A stretch of 64,000 nucleotides of DNA from the NCBI RefSeq assembly GCF_029891735.1, contig NZ_JANQDH010000078.1, positions 1-64,000 on the forward strand, in the 5' to 3' direction. This document shows, one piece after another, positions 1 through 8,255 of this stretch. Numbering within the stretch: the stretch's first letter is position 1; every line of letters starts with the position of its first letter. This stretch comes from Chrysosporum bergii ANA360D (GTDB taxonomy: Bacteria > Cyanobacteriota > Cyanobacteriia > Cyanobacteriales > Nostocaceae). The position numbers and the translations under genes were made by a program. Below the pieces are notes generated by a model. That model was not told where the DNA came from, made no database searches, and saw only the letters and a program-made list of their open reading frames with translations.

Positions 1-462
1 GACGGCATAACAGTATATTTATTTTCCGGCAGATTCAAACGTTATGACAACGTTACATCTCATAAAGTAACACAGATATTTCAAGAAAACGACCCATCAG
101 GTTCCACAGACCTAGCATCCGTCTTGCAAAATGCAACCGATAATTACTTTCAACGCAAAAGCGCCGGTCAAACTAAGCCTAATGGTGAAATCATCTTAGT
201 AGTCACTGATGGCGAACCAGACGATCGCAAAGCCGTCATGAAAGTAATTATTGAAGCTTCCCGCCGCATTGATCAAGAAGAAGAACTAGGTATTTCCTTC
301 ATTCAAGTAGGTACAGACCCACAAGCTACCCGCTTTTTAAAACTCTTAGACGACGAACTGCAAAGCGCAGGCGCTAAATTTGACATATGCGATACAGTCA
401 CCATGGACGATATGGAAGACATGACTTTAACCGACGTGCTACGTAATGCCATTACGGACTAG
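1..462 (+). CDS. vWA-domain protein, 3' part only
   Basis: The frame is open from base 1, so the N-terminus lies outside the window; 153 residues are visible. The visible part looks like the second half of a von Willebrand factor A domain. Residues 33-36 (SGST) fit the MIDAS threonine loop, residues 66-73 (VVTDGEPD) are the hydrophobic strand plus the typical TDGEPD turn, and SFIQVGTD is the following strand. The first MIDAS motif (DxSxS) would be upstream and cannot be checked. Bacterial proteins of this kind bind divalent metal and partner proteins, often with tellurium-resistance or MoxR-type ATPase genes, but no partner is visible here. The partner and role are unknown. Confidence 0.8.
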   Translation, partial: DGITVYLFSGRFKRYDNVTSHKVTQIFQENDPSGSTDLASVLQNATDNYFQRKSAGQTKPNGEIILVVTDGEPDDRKAVMKVIIEASRRIDQEEELGISFIQVGTDPQATRFLKLLDDELQSAGAKFDICDTVTMDDMEDMTLTDVLRNAITD

Positions 463-545
463 CAAGGGCTTTTTTAGTAGTAGGATTTTGAACTTTTTTA
501 ATTTTTATCGCTCCCCATTTACACCGTGACTCACTAGTAAAAAAA

Positions 546-941
546 ATGGATTCTGTAGATAAGCTGCTAGAACAAATCAAAGCTGAATATGGTCAGCCCC
601 AAGCCGCAAAAACACAGCCTGAGAAAAACGCAGCCAAGTCATTTAGTCCGCAACCAGCTAAATCTTCATCTATAGTAGATAGCCTTTTGGCAGAAGTTGC
701 AGCAGATTTTGCAGCACAAGATGAAAAAGAAGAATTAAGAAAACAGCAAAAACTAGAACAGGAAAGAATTAGACAGGCGGAAATTAAAGCCGAACAATTA
801 AAAGCTTTGAAAATGCAAGCAGAAGCATGGTTAAAGAAATTAGATCCGTTTTCTGCGGAAGGTCTTTGGTTTGAAAAATTTGCCCAAACTTACCCATCAA
901 AATTAGATGCAGCTGTTGAATATTTACAAAGCAACCAGTAA
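546..941 (+). CDS. Slr1339-family small protein (putative salt-stress protein)
   Basis: This 131-residue soluble protein has no signal peptide or membrane segment. The N-terminus (MDSVDKLLEQIKAEY) and a second similar stretch (SIVDSLLAEVAADF) flank a proline/glutamine-rich linker. A highly charged helical segment (about residues 55-95, rich in E, K, Q) probably forms a coiled coil, and a conserved-looking C-terminal block follows (DPFSAEGLWFEKFAQTYPSKLDAAVEYL). I recognise it from general knowledge as a cyanobacterial family named after Slr1339 and labelled salt stress, but nothing in the sequence proves that role. It is followed by a strong hairpin at 963-990, so it is probably transcribed alone or with the upstream vWA gene. 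Confidence 0.7.
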   Translation: MDSVDKLLEQIKAEYGQPQAAKTQPEKNAAKSFSPQPAKSSSIVDSLLAEVAADFAAQDEKEELRKQQKLEQERIRQAEIKAEQLKALKMQAEAWLKKLDPFSAEGLWFEKFAQTYPSKLDAAVEYLQSNQ

Positions 942-962
942 GAGCGGGTAAGATGGCCAATT

Positions 963-990
963 GATCAGAAAAACGACAATTTTTCTGATC
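963..990 (+). terminator. Perfect hairpin after the Slr1339-family gene
   Basis: GATCAGAAAAA (963-973) is exactly complementary to TTTTTCTGATC (980-990) around a 6-base loop. The stem is AT-rich and symmetrical with A and T runs, so it could end transcription in either direction. It sits 22 bases after the stop codon at 941. Confidence 0.6.
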
Positions 991-1013
991 ACCAAACCCA
1001 ATCTGAATAATAA

Positions 1014-1048
1014 TCTAAAATCTAAAATCTAAAATCTAAAATCTAAAA
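1014..1048. repeat. Heptamer tandem repeat, TCTAAAA x5
   Basis: Five exact head-to-tail copies of TCTAAAA run directly up to two bases before the ATG at 1051, occupying the place of a ribosome binding site. Short heptamer tandem repeats of this kind are well known in heterocystous cyanobacteria and vary in copy number between strains. Confidence 0.9.
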
Positions 1049-1050
1049 TT

Positions 1051-1554
1051 ATGACACCATTAGAACCGCAAAACCTTAGTTACTATAGCCAAGAAGATGT
1101 GCAGCGAATTCTACAATTAGCGATCGCTCGTCAAGTTAATGAGCAAAATAAGGAATTTTCTTATGAGCAACTGTTGGAAATTGCCAAAGAATTAGATATA
1201 TCACCCCAGGATGTAAATATAGCAGAAAATGAGTGGCGATCGCAGCATAGCGAAATACAACAGAAACAAGCTTTTAATGCTTACCGCCTGGGAAAATTTA
1301 AAAAACGTGTGGGCAATTATGCAATTATTAACAGTTTTTTGATGCTACTGGATCTAGTGGGTGGTGGTGGGCTTACTTGGTCATTGTATTTTTTACTATT
1401 GTGTGGATTGACACTAGGCCTAGATATTTGGAATACATTTGAAACTAAAGGTGAAGAATACGAAATAGCTTTTAAAAAATGGCATCGTCAACATCAAATT
1501 AAACAAACCATTAACACAGTAATAAACAAATGGTTTAAAGCCTTACAAATTTGA
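1051..1554 (+). CDS. 2TM-domain protein
   Basis: This is a 167-residue protein. The N-terminal half is soluble: YSQEDVQRILQLAIARQ and YEQLLEIAKELDISPQDV are amphipathic helices as in the N-terminal region of cyanobacterial 2TM proteins. The C-terminal half has two adjacent hydrophobic segments separated by a glycine-rich turn (about residues 91-105 and 110-125) followed by a basic helix, the layout of the 2TM domain. It presumably sits in the cytoplasmic or thylakoid membrane; no enzymatic motif is present and its role is unknown. No ribosome binding site can be seen because the heptamer repeat abuts the start codon. Confidence 0.75.
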   Translation: MTPLEPQNLSYYSQEDVQRILQLAIARQVNEQNKEFSYEQLLEIAKELDISPQDVNIAENEWRSQHSEIQQKQAFNAYRLGKFKKRVGNYAIINSFLMLLDLVGGGGLTWSLYFLLLCGLTLGLDIWNTFETKGEEYEIAFKKWHRQHQIKQTINTVINKWFKALQI

Positions 1555-1569
1555 AGTAGAAAAATTGTT

Positions 1570-1598
1570 TTACAAATGTAAATGATCGTCTTGTAGCA
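1570..1598 (-). repeat. Dispersed repeat, copy E (reverse orientation)
   Basis: Read on the minus strand this contains CTACAAGACGATCATTTACA, the core of a repeat also seen at 14083-14163, 58546-58606, 30946-30986 and, diverged, 17340-17397. It lies between two small membrane-protein genes. Confidence 0.65.
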
Positions 1599-1626
1599 TA
1601 AAAGAAGAGGCTAAGGGTAATTAACC

Positions 1627-1860
1627 ATGCAACTAAAGCCAATTAATCAACGTACTGATGAGGCGAAGTCAGCAGATGCACCAGACAATGTTTTTACAGC
1701 CGTTACGGATTATGACAAAATAGAGGGGGATTTTAAAAACCTAACAGTACCCAGTTTCTTGGATTGGTGGGATATGAATCCTAAATTTAAATGGGGGGCT
1801 GTGGTCCTGGGGGTTTTGAGTGTTGCAGTGTTTCTGGCTGGGGGGCGAAGGATTAGCTAA
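1627..1860 (+). CDS. Small single-span membrane protein
   Basis: This is a 77-residue protein. Residues 1-45 are polar, with an aromatic block FLDWWDMNPKFKWG just before one hydrophobic segment (about residues 56-71, AVVLGVLSVAVFLAGG), and it ends GGRRIS. The topology resembles small photosystem-associated proteins, but it lacks the ExxNxRxAM chlorophyll-binding motif of high-light-inducible proteins and I do not recognise it as a named photosystem subunit. AAGAAGAGG lies a little upstream (about 1601-1611). The downstream neighbour purH is 100 bases away in the same direction. Function is not assigned. Confidence 0.6.
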   Translation: MQLKPINQRTDEAKSADAPDNVFTAVTDYDKIEGDFKNLTVPSFLDWWDMNPKFKWGAVVLGVLSVAVFLAGGRRIS

Positions 1861-1963
1861 TGAACTACAGTTTTTTAGTTGATTGTTTGGTCTTGAAGTG
1901 AACCCGTCCTTGTGTAAAACTGGGGATCTTTCGCTTCACAGGTAATATTTGAGGAAGTAAAAC

Positions 1964-3502
1964 ATGGCGCGTCTAGCACTGCTGAGTGTATCTAATAAAA
2001 TTGGTATTGTTGACCTAGCTCGTTGCTTGGTGGAAGAATTTGACTTTGAATTAATCAGCAGTGGGGGAACTGCCCAAATTCTCAAGGATGGAGGGCTACC
2101 AGTGACGAAAGTGGCTGATTACACAGGTTCACCGGAAATTTTAGGTGGTCGAGTCAAAACTTTACATCCTCGCATTCATGGGGGAATTTTAGCCCGGAGG
2201 GATGTTAGCGAAGATTTGACAGATTTAGAAAATAACCAAATTCGCCCAATTGATTTAGTGGTAGTTAATCTTTATCCGTTTGAGGAAACTATTACTAAAC
2301 CAGGGGTAACATTATCTGAGGCTGTGGAACAAATTGATATTGGTGGACCGGCCATGTTACGGGCTGCATCGAAAAATTTTACCCATCTGACTATGTTGTG
2401 TGACCCGGCATACTATGGGGAGTATTTACAGGAGTTGCGGCAAAATAAAGGCACTACATCTTTGCAGTTTCGCCAAAAATGTGCTTTAAAGGGTTTTTCC
2501 CATACGGCTAGTTACGACCAAGCGATCGCAGCTTACCTAAGTAAAGAATTTCAAGATACCCTACCCCAACAATATCATCTTTCCGGCGGTCAATTACAAT
2601 CTTTACGTTATGGTGAAAATCCCCATCAACCAGCAGCCTGGTATCAAACTGGTACTACTACCACGGGATGGGCTGCTGCCACCAAATTACAAGGCAAAGA
2701 ACTGAGTTACAATAATTTGGTTGATTTAGAAGCCGCCCGCAGCATTATTGCTGAGTTTACCGACACCCCAGCAGCAACGGTGATTAAACACACAAACCCC
2801 TGTGGTGTAGCGGTGGGAAGTACCCTAGTGGAAGCATATCAAAAAGCTTTTAACGCTGATTCTGTTTCGGCTTTTGGTGGCATTGTGGCACTTAATCGCC
2901 CCATTGATGCAGCCACAGCCCAGGAGTTAACAAAGACATTTTTAGAATGTGTTGTTGCACCTGGTTGTGAAACTCAAGCCCAAGAAATTTTGGCGGCTAA
3001 ATCTAAACTGCGGATCTTGACCTTAGCAGATTTAACTACTGGACCTAAAGAAACAGTAAAAGCGATCGCTGGCGGTTTTCTCCTCCAAGCAGCTGATGAT
3101 CTTATGGCTGATACTAGTAAATGGCAAGTAGTCACGGAACGTCAACCCACCTTTGAGGAGTTAGCCGAGTTACTGTTTGCTTGGAGAGTTTGTAAACACG
3201 TCAAATCTAATGCCATTGTGATTACAAACCATGGCACTACCCTGGGTGTGGGTGCTGGTCAAATGAATCGCGTTGGTTCAGTGAAAATTGCCTTAGAACA
3301 AGCCGGGACAAAAGCCCAAGGTGCAATTCTCGCCAGTGATGGATTTTTCCCTTTTGATGATTCTGTTAAAACAGCCGCAGATGCCGGTATTACTGCCATT
3401 GTCCAACCAGGGGGCAGTTTGCGTGACCAAGATTCTATCAAGGCTGCCAATCAACTGGGTTTAGTAATGGTGTTAACTGGTGTCCGCCACTTCCTACACT
3501 AA
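1964..3502 (+). CDS. purH: Bifunctional AICAR formyltransferase / IMP cyclohydrolase
   Basis: PurH catalyses the last two steps of purine synthesis: formylation of AICAR with 10-formyl-THF, then closure to IMP. The 512-residue length is normal. The N-terminal MGS-like cyclohydrolase domain starts ALLSVSNKIGIVDLA and contains the conserved SGGTAQIL and GGRVKTLHPRIHGG stretches. The C-terminal transformylase domain carries LRYGENPHQ, VIKHTNPCGVA and SDGFFPFDDSV, and the protein ends with the usual VMVLTGVRHFLH. The ATG is preceded by GAGGAAGTAAAAC (GAGG about 10 bases upstream). A hairpin terminator follows at 3616-3662. Confidence 0.97.
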   Translation: MARLALLSVSNKIGIVDLARCLVEEFDFELISSGGTAQILKDGGLPVTKVADYTGSPEILGGRVKTLHPRIHGGILARRDVSEDLTDLENNQIRPIDLVVVNLYPFEETITKPGVTLSEAVEQIDIGGPAMLRAASKNFTHLTMLCDPAYYGEYLQELRQNKGTTSLQFRQKCALKGFSHTASYDQAIAAYLSKEFQDTLPQQYHLSGGQLQSLRYGENPHQPAAWYQTGTTTTGWAAATKLQGKELSYNNLVDLEAARSIIAEFTDTPAATVIKHTNPCGVAVGSTLVEAYQKAFNADSVSAFGGIVALNRPIDAATAQELTKTFLECVVAPGCETQAQEILAAKSKLRILTLADLTTGPKETVKAIAGGFLLQAADDLMADTSKWQVVTERQPTFEELAELLFAWRVCKHVKSNAIVITNHGTTLGVGAGQMNRVGSVKIALEQAGTKAQGAILASDGFFPFDDSVKTAADAGITAIVQPGGSLRDQDSIKAANQLGLVMVLTGVRHFLH

Positions 3503-3615
3503 TATTTGATTTTTACGGCTGAAATTGTGACAATTAAGAAACTGTCACATATTAGACTTGCTTTTTGAGTCAACAACACTATATTCTATTGATGTGTGAG
3601 GAGCAAGTTAAAAGT

Positions 3616-3662
3616 AAAAAGCGTTTGGGGTGGAAACACGGCAACACTCCCAGGCGCTTTTT
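3616..3662 (+). terminator. Hairpin terminator after purH
   Basis: AAAAAGCG (3616-3623) pairs with CGCTTTTT (3655-3662), with an imperfect GC-rich inner stem (TTTGGGGTGG against CACTCCCAGG). The A/T arms make it bidirectional in appearance, and it ends in a T run on the plus strand. Confidence 0.65.
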
Positions 3663-3712
3663 AATTCTTGTCTACCTCCGTAGCAATCAGGGGATAATAC
3701 ATTTATATTAAT

Positions 3713-3736
3713 ATTACAATATTACAATATTACAAT
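3713..3736. repeat. Octamer tandem repeat ATTACAAT x3
   Basis: Three exact copies of ATTACAAT end six bases before the ATG of the thioesterase gene, so no Shine-Dalgarno sequence is present there. This parallels the heptamer array at 1014-1048. Confidence 0.85.
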
Positions 3737-3741
3737 CTGAT

Positions 3742-4500
3742 ATGAACTCTACTAAAAATCAAAATCCCTGGCTAGTATTGCCTCGACCCAATCCTCAAGC
3801 AAAATTACGTTTATTTTGCTTTGCTTATTCCGGAGGAGGAGCTTCGATTTTTCGGCAATGGTATCAGCAGTTAAACCCACAAGTAGAAATCTATGGAGTG
3901 CAGTTACCGGGAAGAGAAACTAGGTTAATGGAAACACCTTTTAATCGTCTCACACCTTTAATCAATGCACTGGTACAAGCAATATTGCCAAGTTTAAATC
4001 AACCATTTGCTTTTTTTGGTCATAGTCTGGGTGGTTTAGTATGCTTTGAGTTAGCACGTTATTTGCGCCTAGTTTATCGTTTAAATCCATTACATTTGTT
4101 TGTCTCTGGTACCAGCGCCCCTCATGTTCGTGATACAGACCCACCCATTCATAATTTACCCCAGTTAGAGTTTATAGAAGAGTTACGCCGTTTAAACGGT
4201 ACACCAGAAGAAGTATTAGCAAGTCCAGAGTTACTAGAACTGATATTACCAACTTTAAGGGCGGATTTTGCCGTTTCCGAAACTTACACTTATACCAAAT
4301 CTGCCCCATTATCCTGTTCTATTACCGCATTTGGAGGTCAGGAAGATACAGAAGTTAGTCAAGAGAAGTTAGCAGCTTGGCAAGAACTAACAACTGGTGA
4401 GTTTTCCATGGAAATACTACCGGGAAACCATTTCTTTATTCATTCACATCGCCAAGAATTATTAAGTTTACTATCAAAATATATGGCGGGTTACATCTAA
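3742..4500 (+). CDS. Type II thioesterase (GrsT-like alpha/beta hydrolase)
   Basis: This 252-residue alpha/beta hydrolase is of the kind that removes mis-loaded acyl groups from carrier proteins of NRPS/PKS assembly lines. The family hallmark FCFAYSGGGAS is at residues 25-35 and the nucleophile elbow GHSLGG at 93-98 (Ser95). The acid is in GGQEDTEV (Asp202) and the catalytic histidine in LPGNHFF (His230). All three triad residues are present and the length is normal, so the enzyme looks intact. No NRPS or PKS gene lies nearby, so its assembly line must be elsewhere or lost. An NRPS thioesterase fragment at 17419-17856 is the only related piece in the window. Confidence 0.92.
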   Translation: MNSTKNQNPWLVLPRPNPQAKLRLFCFAYSGGGASIFRQWYQQLNPQVEIYGVQLPGRETRLMETPFNRLTPLINALVQAILPSLNQPFAFFGHSLGGLVCFELARYLRLVYRLNPLHLFVSGTSAPHVRDTDPPIHNLPQLEFIEELRRLNGTPEEVLASPELLELILPTLRADFAVSETYTYTKSAPLSCSITAFGGQEDTEVSQEKLAAWQELTTGEFSMEILPGNHFFIHSHRQELLSLLSKYMAGYI

Positions 4501-4508
4501 CTGATATC

Positions 4509-4536
4509 CACAGCCCCAGCTATGACAAAGGCTGTG
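4509..4536 (+). terminator. Hairpin after the thioesterase gene
   Basis: CACAGCC (4509-4515) pairs with GGCTGTG (4530-4536) around a 14-base loop, 9 bases after the stop codon. There is no good T run, so it is a weak terminator candidate. Confidence 0.4.
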
Positions 4537-4538
4537 TA

Positions 4539-4577
4539 ATATCTAAGATATCTTAAGATATCTTAAGTTATCTTAAG
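4539..4577. repeat. Decamer tandem repeat ATATCTTAAG x4
   Basis: Four near-exact copies of a 10-base, partly palindromic unit (ATATCTAAG, ATATCTTAAG twice, TTATCTTAAG). The last copy contains the TAA stop of the Mn-catalase gene read on the minus strand, so the array lies exactly between two convergent genes. Confidence 0.85.
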
Positions 4578-5259
4578 ATTTGCTTTTTAGGGGGTTAGCA
4601 ATGTATTTGAATGGTGGCTCTGAGTTCCACGGACCGCGCTCATCTTTGCCGTTGGTAGATAAGTTATAATAAATATCAACGGTTTCATCAGGCTGAATAC
4701 TACCAAACAATGGCTCAGTTAATTTACCCAATGAATCTAAAGCTTTCATAAACATCCGAGTATGAGAAACTTCTCTGGTTAAGAGATGAACCAAAGTCTC
4801 TTTAGTTCCTTTATCTGTGGTCAGCTTAATTAGTTCTTCGTAAGTTTGACGTGCGCCGGCTTCAGCTGCAATATTAGCTCTCAAATCCCGCACTACATCT
4901 CCACCTTCATTCAAATAATTTGCTGTCCAAGCAGTTCCTTGACTATCTAGAAAGTGAGGTCCCTTACCTCTAACAGCAAAGAGAGTGCTTTTATATGCCT
5001 CTGTTTGATCAACATTTTTAGTATGAGCTTCAATCAGTTTACCAACCATTTCTAGATGGCTAAATTCCTCCAGAGCAATGTCTTGGAGCATATCTCGAAT
5101 TCCGGCATTTTCCACATGAAATGATTGTACCCAATATTGCAATGCTGCTGATAGCTCTCCAGTAGCTCCGCCAAACTGCTCTAGCAGTAATTGAGCAAAA
5201 CGAGGGTTAGGCTCAGAAATATTGACAGGGTGAATGGGTTCTTTTTGGTGGTAAAACAT
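4573..5259 (-). CDS. Manganese catalase
   Basis: This 228-residue non-haem catalase disproportionates hydrogen peroxide at a di-manganese centre in the cytoplasm. It has the four-helix-bundle ligand pattern: ELSAALQYW (Glu), ALEEFSHLEMVG (Glu and His), IAAEAGARQTYE (Glu) and LTREVSHTRMF (Glu and His). The length fits the short cyanobacterial forms. I recognise it as close to the Anabaena Mn-catalases (KatA/KatB type) but cannot say which. On the minus strand AGAGGTATATT precedes the ATG (AGAGG, 6-base spacing). It is monocistronic, convergent with the thioesterase gene, and its stop codon lies inside a decamer repeat. Confidence 0.93.
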   Translation of the reverse strand: MFYHQKEPIHPVNISEPNPRFAQLLLEQFGGATGELSAALQYWVQSFHVENAGIRDMLQDIALEEFSHLEMVGKLIEAHTKNVDQTEAYKSTLFAVRGKGPHFLDSQGTAWTANYLNEGGDVVRDLRANIAAEAGARQTYEELIKLTTDKGTKETLVHLLTREVSHTRMFMKALDSLGKLTEPLFGSIQPDETVDIYYNLSTNGKDERGPWNSEPPFKYIANPLKSKS

Positions 5260-5446
5260 AATATACCTCTGAGAAAAATAGTCTCAGCAAGAGATGCGTC
5301 ATTGTGTACTAAATTAGCAGTGCTTCTCTACGAATATTTCCCCCACAGGAAAGATTCATTAAACCCAAAAGGGAGAAAAAATTTTATGTTGTCATTTTAT
5401 GAGTTTATAGTTTATAATATATCTAATCAATACCTAATTAAATGGG

Positions 5447-5464
5447 GGGCAATTTCAGTTGCCC
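5447..5464 (-). terminator. Hairpin downstream of hemN
   Basis: GGGCAA (5447-5452) pairs with TTGCCC (5459-5464) around a 6-base loop, 9 bases beyond the hemN stop codon on the minus strand. The following T run is poor. Confidence 0.4.
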
Positions 5465-5472
5465 TCGATTTC

Positions 5473-6855
5473 TCAAATTGTCCTGGAAAATCGCTGCTGT
5501 GTGGTTTGATGATAACTATCAAATATAACAGCAATGTTTCTGACTAGAAGCCTACCGATATCTGTCACTTGGATCTGGTTAGTTGATATCTGAAGGAGTT
5601 GATCGGCTGCTGGTGTTGCTAATGCTTTTAGCTCATGGCTAAAATATTCGTCGAAACAAATATGATATTTATCTTCAATATCTTGCTTGTTGAGATGAAA
5701 GTGAGACATAATCGACATGATGACATCTCTTCTGATCATGTCGTCTTGACTAAGTTTAATACCCTTACTAATGGGTAAAATATCAGTTGCGATCGCCTGA
5801 TAATAATTCTTTAATGGCTTGTGGTTCTGCACATAAGCATCATTTAGCATACTGATGGATGTAGCACCAAAACCTAATAGTTCTGTTCCCCCGTGGGTGG
5901 TGTATCCCTGAAAGTTACGCTGGAGGGTGCGATTTTGTTGGGCGATGGCTAGTTCATCATTATGTTTGGCAAAATGATCCATACCAATAAATAAGTATTT
6001 ATTACTGGTTAGTTCCTCAATGGTCATTTTGAGAATTTCTAACTTTTCCTGGGGTTGAGGTAATGCTGCTTGGGGAATATTTTTTTGGGCTGGCTTCATC
6101 CAAGGTACATAGGCAAAGTTAAAGACAACAATTCGGTTAGGATCTAATTGAATGGTTTTTTTAACTGTTTCTTGAAATGTCTGGAGAGTTTGATGAGGTA
6201 AGCCATAAATTAAGTCTACATTTACACTGTCAAATTTGGCTGCTTTAATCCAACTCATGACATTAAATAACTGTTCTTCTGGCTGGAGGCGATTCACAGC
6301 TAGTTGTACTTGGTGGTTAAAATCCTGAATCCCAAAACTAATGCGGTTAAACCCTAACTGGCGGAGAAATAAAATATATTCTTGATCAACATAACTGGGA
6401 TTAATCTCAATGGAAATTTCAGCTTGTGGATGAATGTTGAAGTTTTTAGTGATATTTTCCCACAAGAATTTGATTTGATGATGGTCTAAATAGTTGGGTG
6501 TACCACCACCCCAGTGAACTTGTAATACTTGTCTATGTGGATCAATCAAGGTTACCATGTGCTTGATTTCTCTGATTAAATGCTCTAAGTAAGGTTTGGC
6601 AATATTCTTGTTTTGGGATATTACTGTGTTACAGCCGCAGAAGTAGCAAGCAGTTTCACAAAAGGGAATATGGAAATATAAAGACAGGGGGGATTTTCGG
6701 TAATTAGAGGCGGCGATCGCCGCGTGAAAATCAGTTACAGTAAATTCTGTATTTAACTCTGTGGCGGGTGGATAACTCGTGTATCTGGGTGCAGGAGTAT
6801 CATATTTTTTGATCATATCCAGATCAAATTTAACACCAGGCAAGACAAAAACCAT
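5473..6855 (-). CDS. hemN: Oxygen-independent coproporphyrinogen III dehydrogenase
   Basis: This is a radical-SAM enzyme that decarboxylates coproporphyrinogen III to protoporphyrinogen IX without oxygen. The cluster motif CETACYFCGC gives the CX3CX2CXC spacing typical of true HemN, and it follows FHIPF. Further family features are the N-terminal YDTPAPRYTSYPPA, the glycine-rich VHWGGGTPN and a C-terminal HemN domain. The frame is open upstream, but GGAGG followed five bases later by ATG at 6853-6855 fixes the start at MVFVL, giving 460 residues. The enzyme is needed in micro-oxic cells. Its neighbourhood contains acsF, separated by a DNA methylase gene; a low-oxygen hemN/acsF association is known in other cyanobacteria. 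Confidence 0.95.
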   Translation of the reverse strand: MVFVLPGVKFDLDMIKKYDTPAPRYTSYPPATELNTEFTVTDFHAAIAASNYRKSPLSLYFHIPFCETACYFCGCNTVISQNKNIAKPYLEHLIREIKHMVTLIDPHRQVLQVHWGGGTPNYLDHHQIKFLWENITKNFNIHPQAEISIEINPSYVDQEYILFLRQLGFNRISFGIQDFNHQVQLAVNRLQPEEQLFNVMSWIKAAKFDSVNVDLIYGLPHQTLQTFQETVKKTIQLDPNRIVVFNFAYVPWMKPAQKNIPQAALPQPQEKLEILKMTIEELTSNKYLFIGMDHFAKHNDELAIAQQNRTLQRNFQGYTTHGGTELLGFGATSISMLNDAYVQNHKPLKNYYQAIATDILPISKGIKLSQDDMIRRDVIMSIMSHFHLNKQDIEDKYHICFDEYFSHELKALATPAADQLLQISTNQIQVTDIGRLLVRNIAVIFDSYHQTTQQRFSRTI

Positions 6856-7216
6856 CAAAACCTCCAAGAAACTGCGATCCGCTTTATGCAGCGTGGCGGA
6901 AATCAAACTGCCAATAAATTATAATCTTGCTGTTGTCTAGTATAGAGAGTAGCGGATGTGGATGATGTGTTTACCCCAACCAAATAGGTTAAATGATCTG
7001 AAATGGTCGGACTTTTTTCGGTTTGCCCTGCTCTCACAATATCATTTAACTATCAATATTTGTATAACTAGAATTTTATTAAGTTTTCTTTAGGTTTATC
7101 TGATTTATACCCCAATATATTTACTCATTGTTTAAAGATAAATTTTGTTAAGTTGTTGTGCAGCTAACTTCAATAATCTGTATTTCCTAAAATCAAACCA
7201 AGTTTTAACCTTCCCC
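6856..7216. other. 361-bp intergenic region upstream of hemN
   Basis: AT-rich DNA that must hold the hemN promoter. I see no ORF, no convincing hairpin and no repeat shared with the rest of the window, and I cannot pick out a reliable promoter by eye. Confidence 0.5.
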
Positions 7217-8059
7217 TCACACCACTTCCATGATTGGATGCAAATTGTATGATTCAACAGGATAGTTAGTGATAAAAAGCTCCTTGCCTTTTTCTGCCTT
7301 CTCCTGTTTGTAATTGTTCATCCCGTATTGCAACTCCCATTTATAAATATAGGCAAAAGAAAAGTGATGCTGCACTTGTTCACAGTTATCGTAAGTAATC
7401 AACCATTTATGTGAACACTCCGACATCAGTTTGGCAAAGCGAGAATGGTCAAAACAGGTATGCAAATCACCTCTCTTACCATAGAGCTTAGATTGAGTTT
7501 TGCTGAGATAAGGTGGATCTAGAAAAATAAATACATCTTCCCCAGGTTCAGTAAGTAGGGTGCTGTAGTCGAAGTTAGTCACACTGGTATTAACAAAGCA
7601 ACCATCCAAAGCTGCTAATCGCTCAATCGAAGAGTCTGTAAACCGACCTGTGAAGGAAGCACCAGAGTAACCGCCACTCTCAATGGTTCCGGAAAAGGTG
7701 ATCCGGTTAAGAACAAAGAACCGCACAGCCCGCTCAAGTGGAGTCATATTACTCGGATCTGCGGCGGCGAGAGATTTAAACAAGGCGCGTCCATCTGTTG
7801 TCTGATTTTTTACTTTCCAGACTGACTCAACTAGCTCTGGTAGATTAATTTTGACCTGATGCCAAAAGTAATACAGTTCTGGGTTGAGATCATTTACCCA
7901 GCAGGGCATACTAGGGTACTTCTGTAAAACATGAAAAAATACAGCACCTCCACCAACGAAAGGTTCACGGAATTCCTTAAATGTAGGAGGTAGATAGTGA
8001 GCAATTTGAGGAATTGCCTTTTGCTTACCGCCAGGATAACGTAATGGACTTTTAAACAT
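7217..8059 (-). CDS. D12-class DNA N6-adenine methyltransferase (Dam family)
   Basis: This 280-residue enzyme transfers methyl from SAM to N6 of adenine in DNA. The family N-terminus SPLRYPGGKQKAI is followed by the SAM-binding FREPFVGGGAVFF (residues 30-42), and the catalytic DPPY is at 181-184. Size and motif order (FxGxG first, DPPY later) are those of Dam/DpnM-type enzymes, so GATC is a possible target, but specificity cannot be read from the sequence. No restriction endonuclease gene adjoins it, so it looks solitary. It lies between hemN and acsF, divergent from acsF. It may have been inserted there, since it has no metabolic link to them. Confidence 0.9.
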   Translation of the reverse strand: MFKSPLRYPGGKQKAIPQIAHYLPPTFKEFREPFVGGGAVFFHVLQKYPSMPCWVNDLNPELYYFWHQVKINLPELVESVWKVKNQTTDGRALFKSLAAADPSNMTPLERAVRFFVLNRITFSGTIESGGYSGASFTGRFTDSSIERLAALDGCFVNTSVTNFDYSTLLTEPGEDVFIFLDPPYLSKTQSKLYGKRGDLHTCFDHSRFAKLMSECSHKWLITYDNCEQVQHHFSFAYIYKWELQYGMNNYKQEKAEKGKELFITNYPVESYNLHPIMEVV

Positions 8060-8255
8060 AGGTCATTAGGTTAAATGCACATGGCTAGTACGTGGAAAAA
8101 ATAGCCGATCATTTTAAATGGACTCCACAAATATCCAAGTGTTTGGTAGTAAAAATCATTTTTTGTAAATTAATTTTCATTAATTTAACTGATGTATTAT
8201 TATGATAATTTATGCTTAGATAAATATAAAAAGGTTAAACATTGTAAGCGGACTC

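Noticed and set aside
3259-3450. A 63-codon minus-strand ORF inside purH
   Set aside because: It lies wholly antisense to the well-conserved C-terminal half of PurH, so it is a shadow frame.
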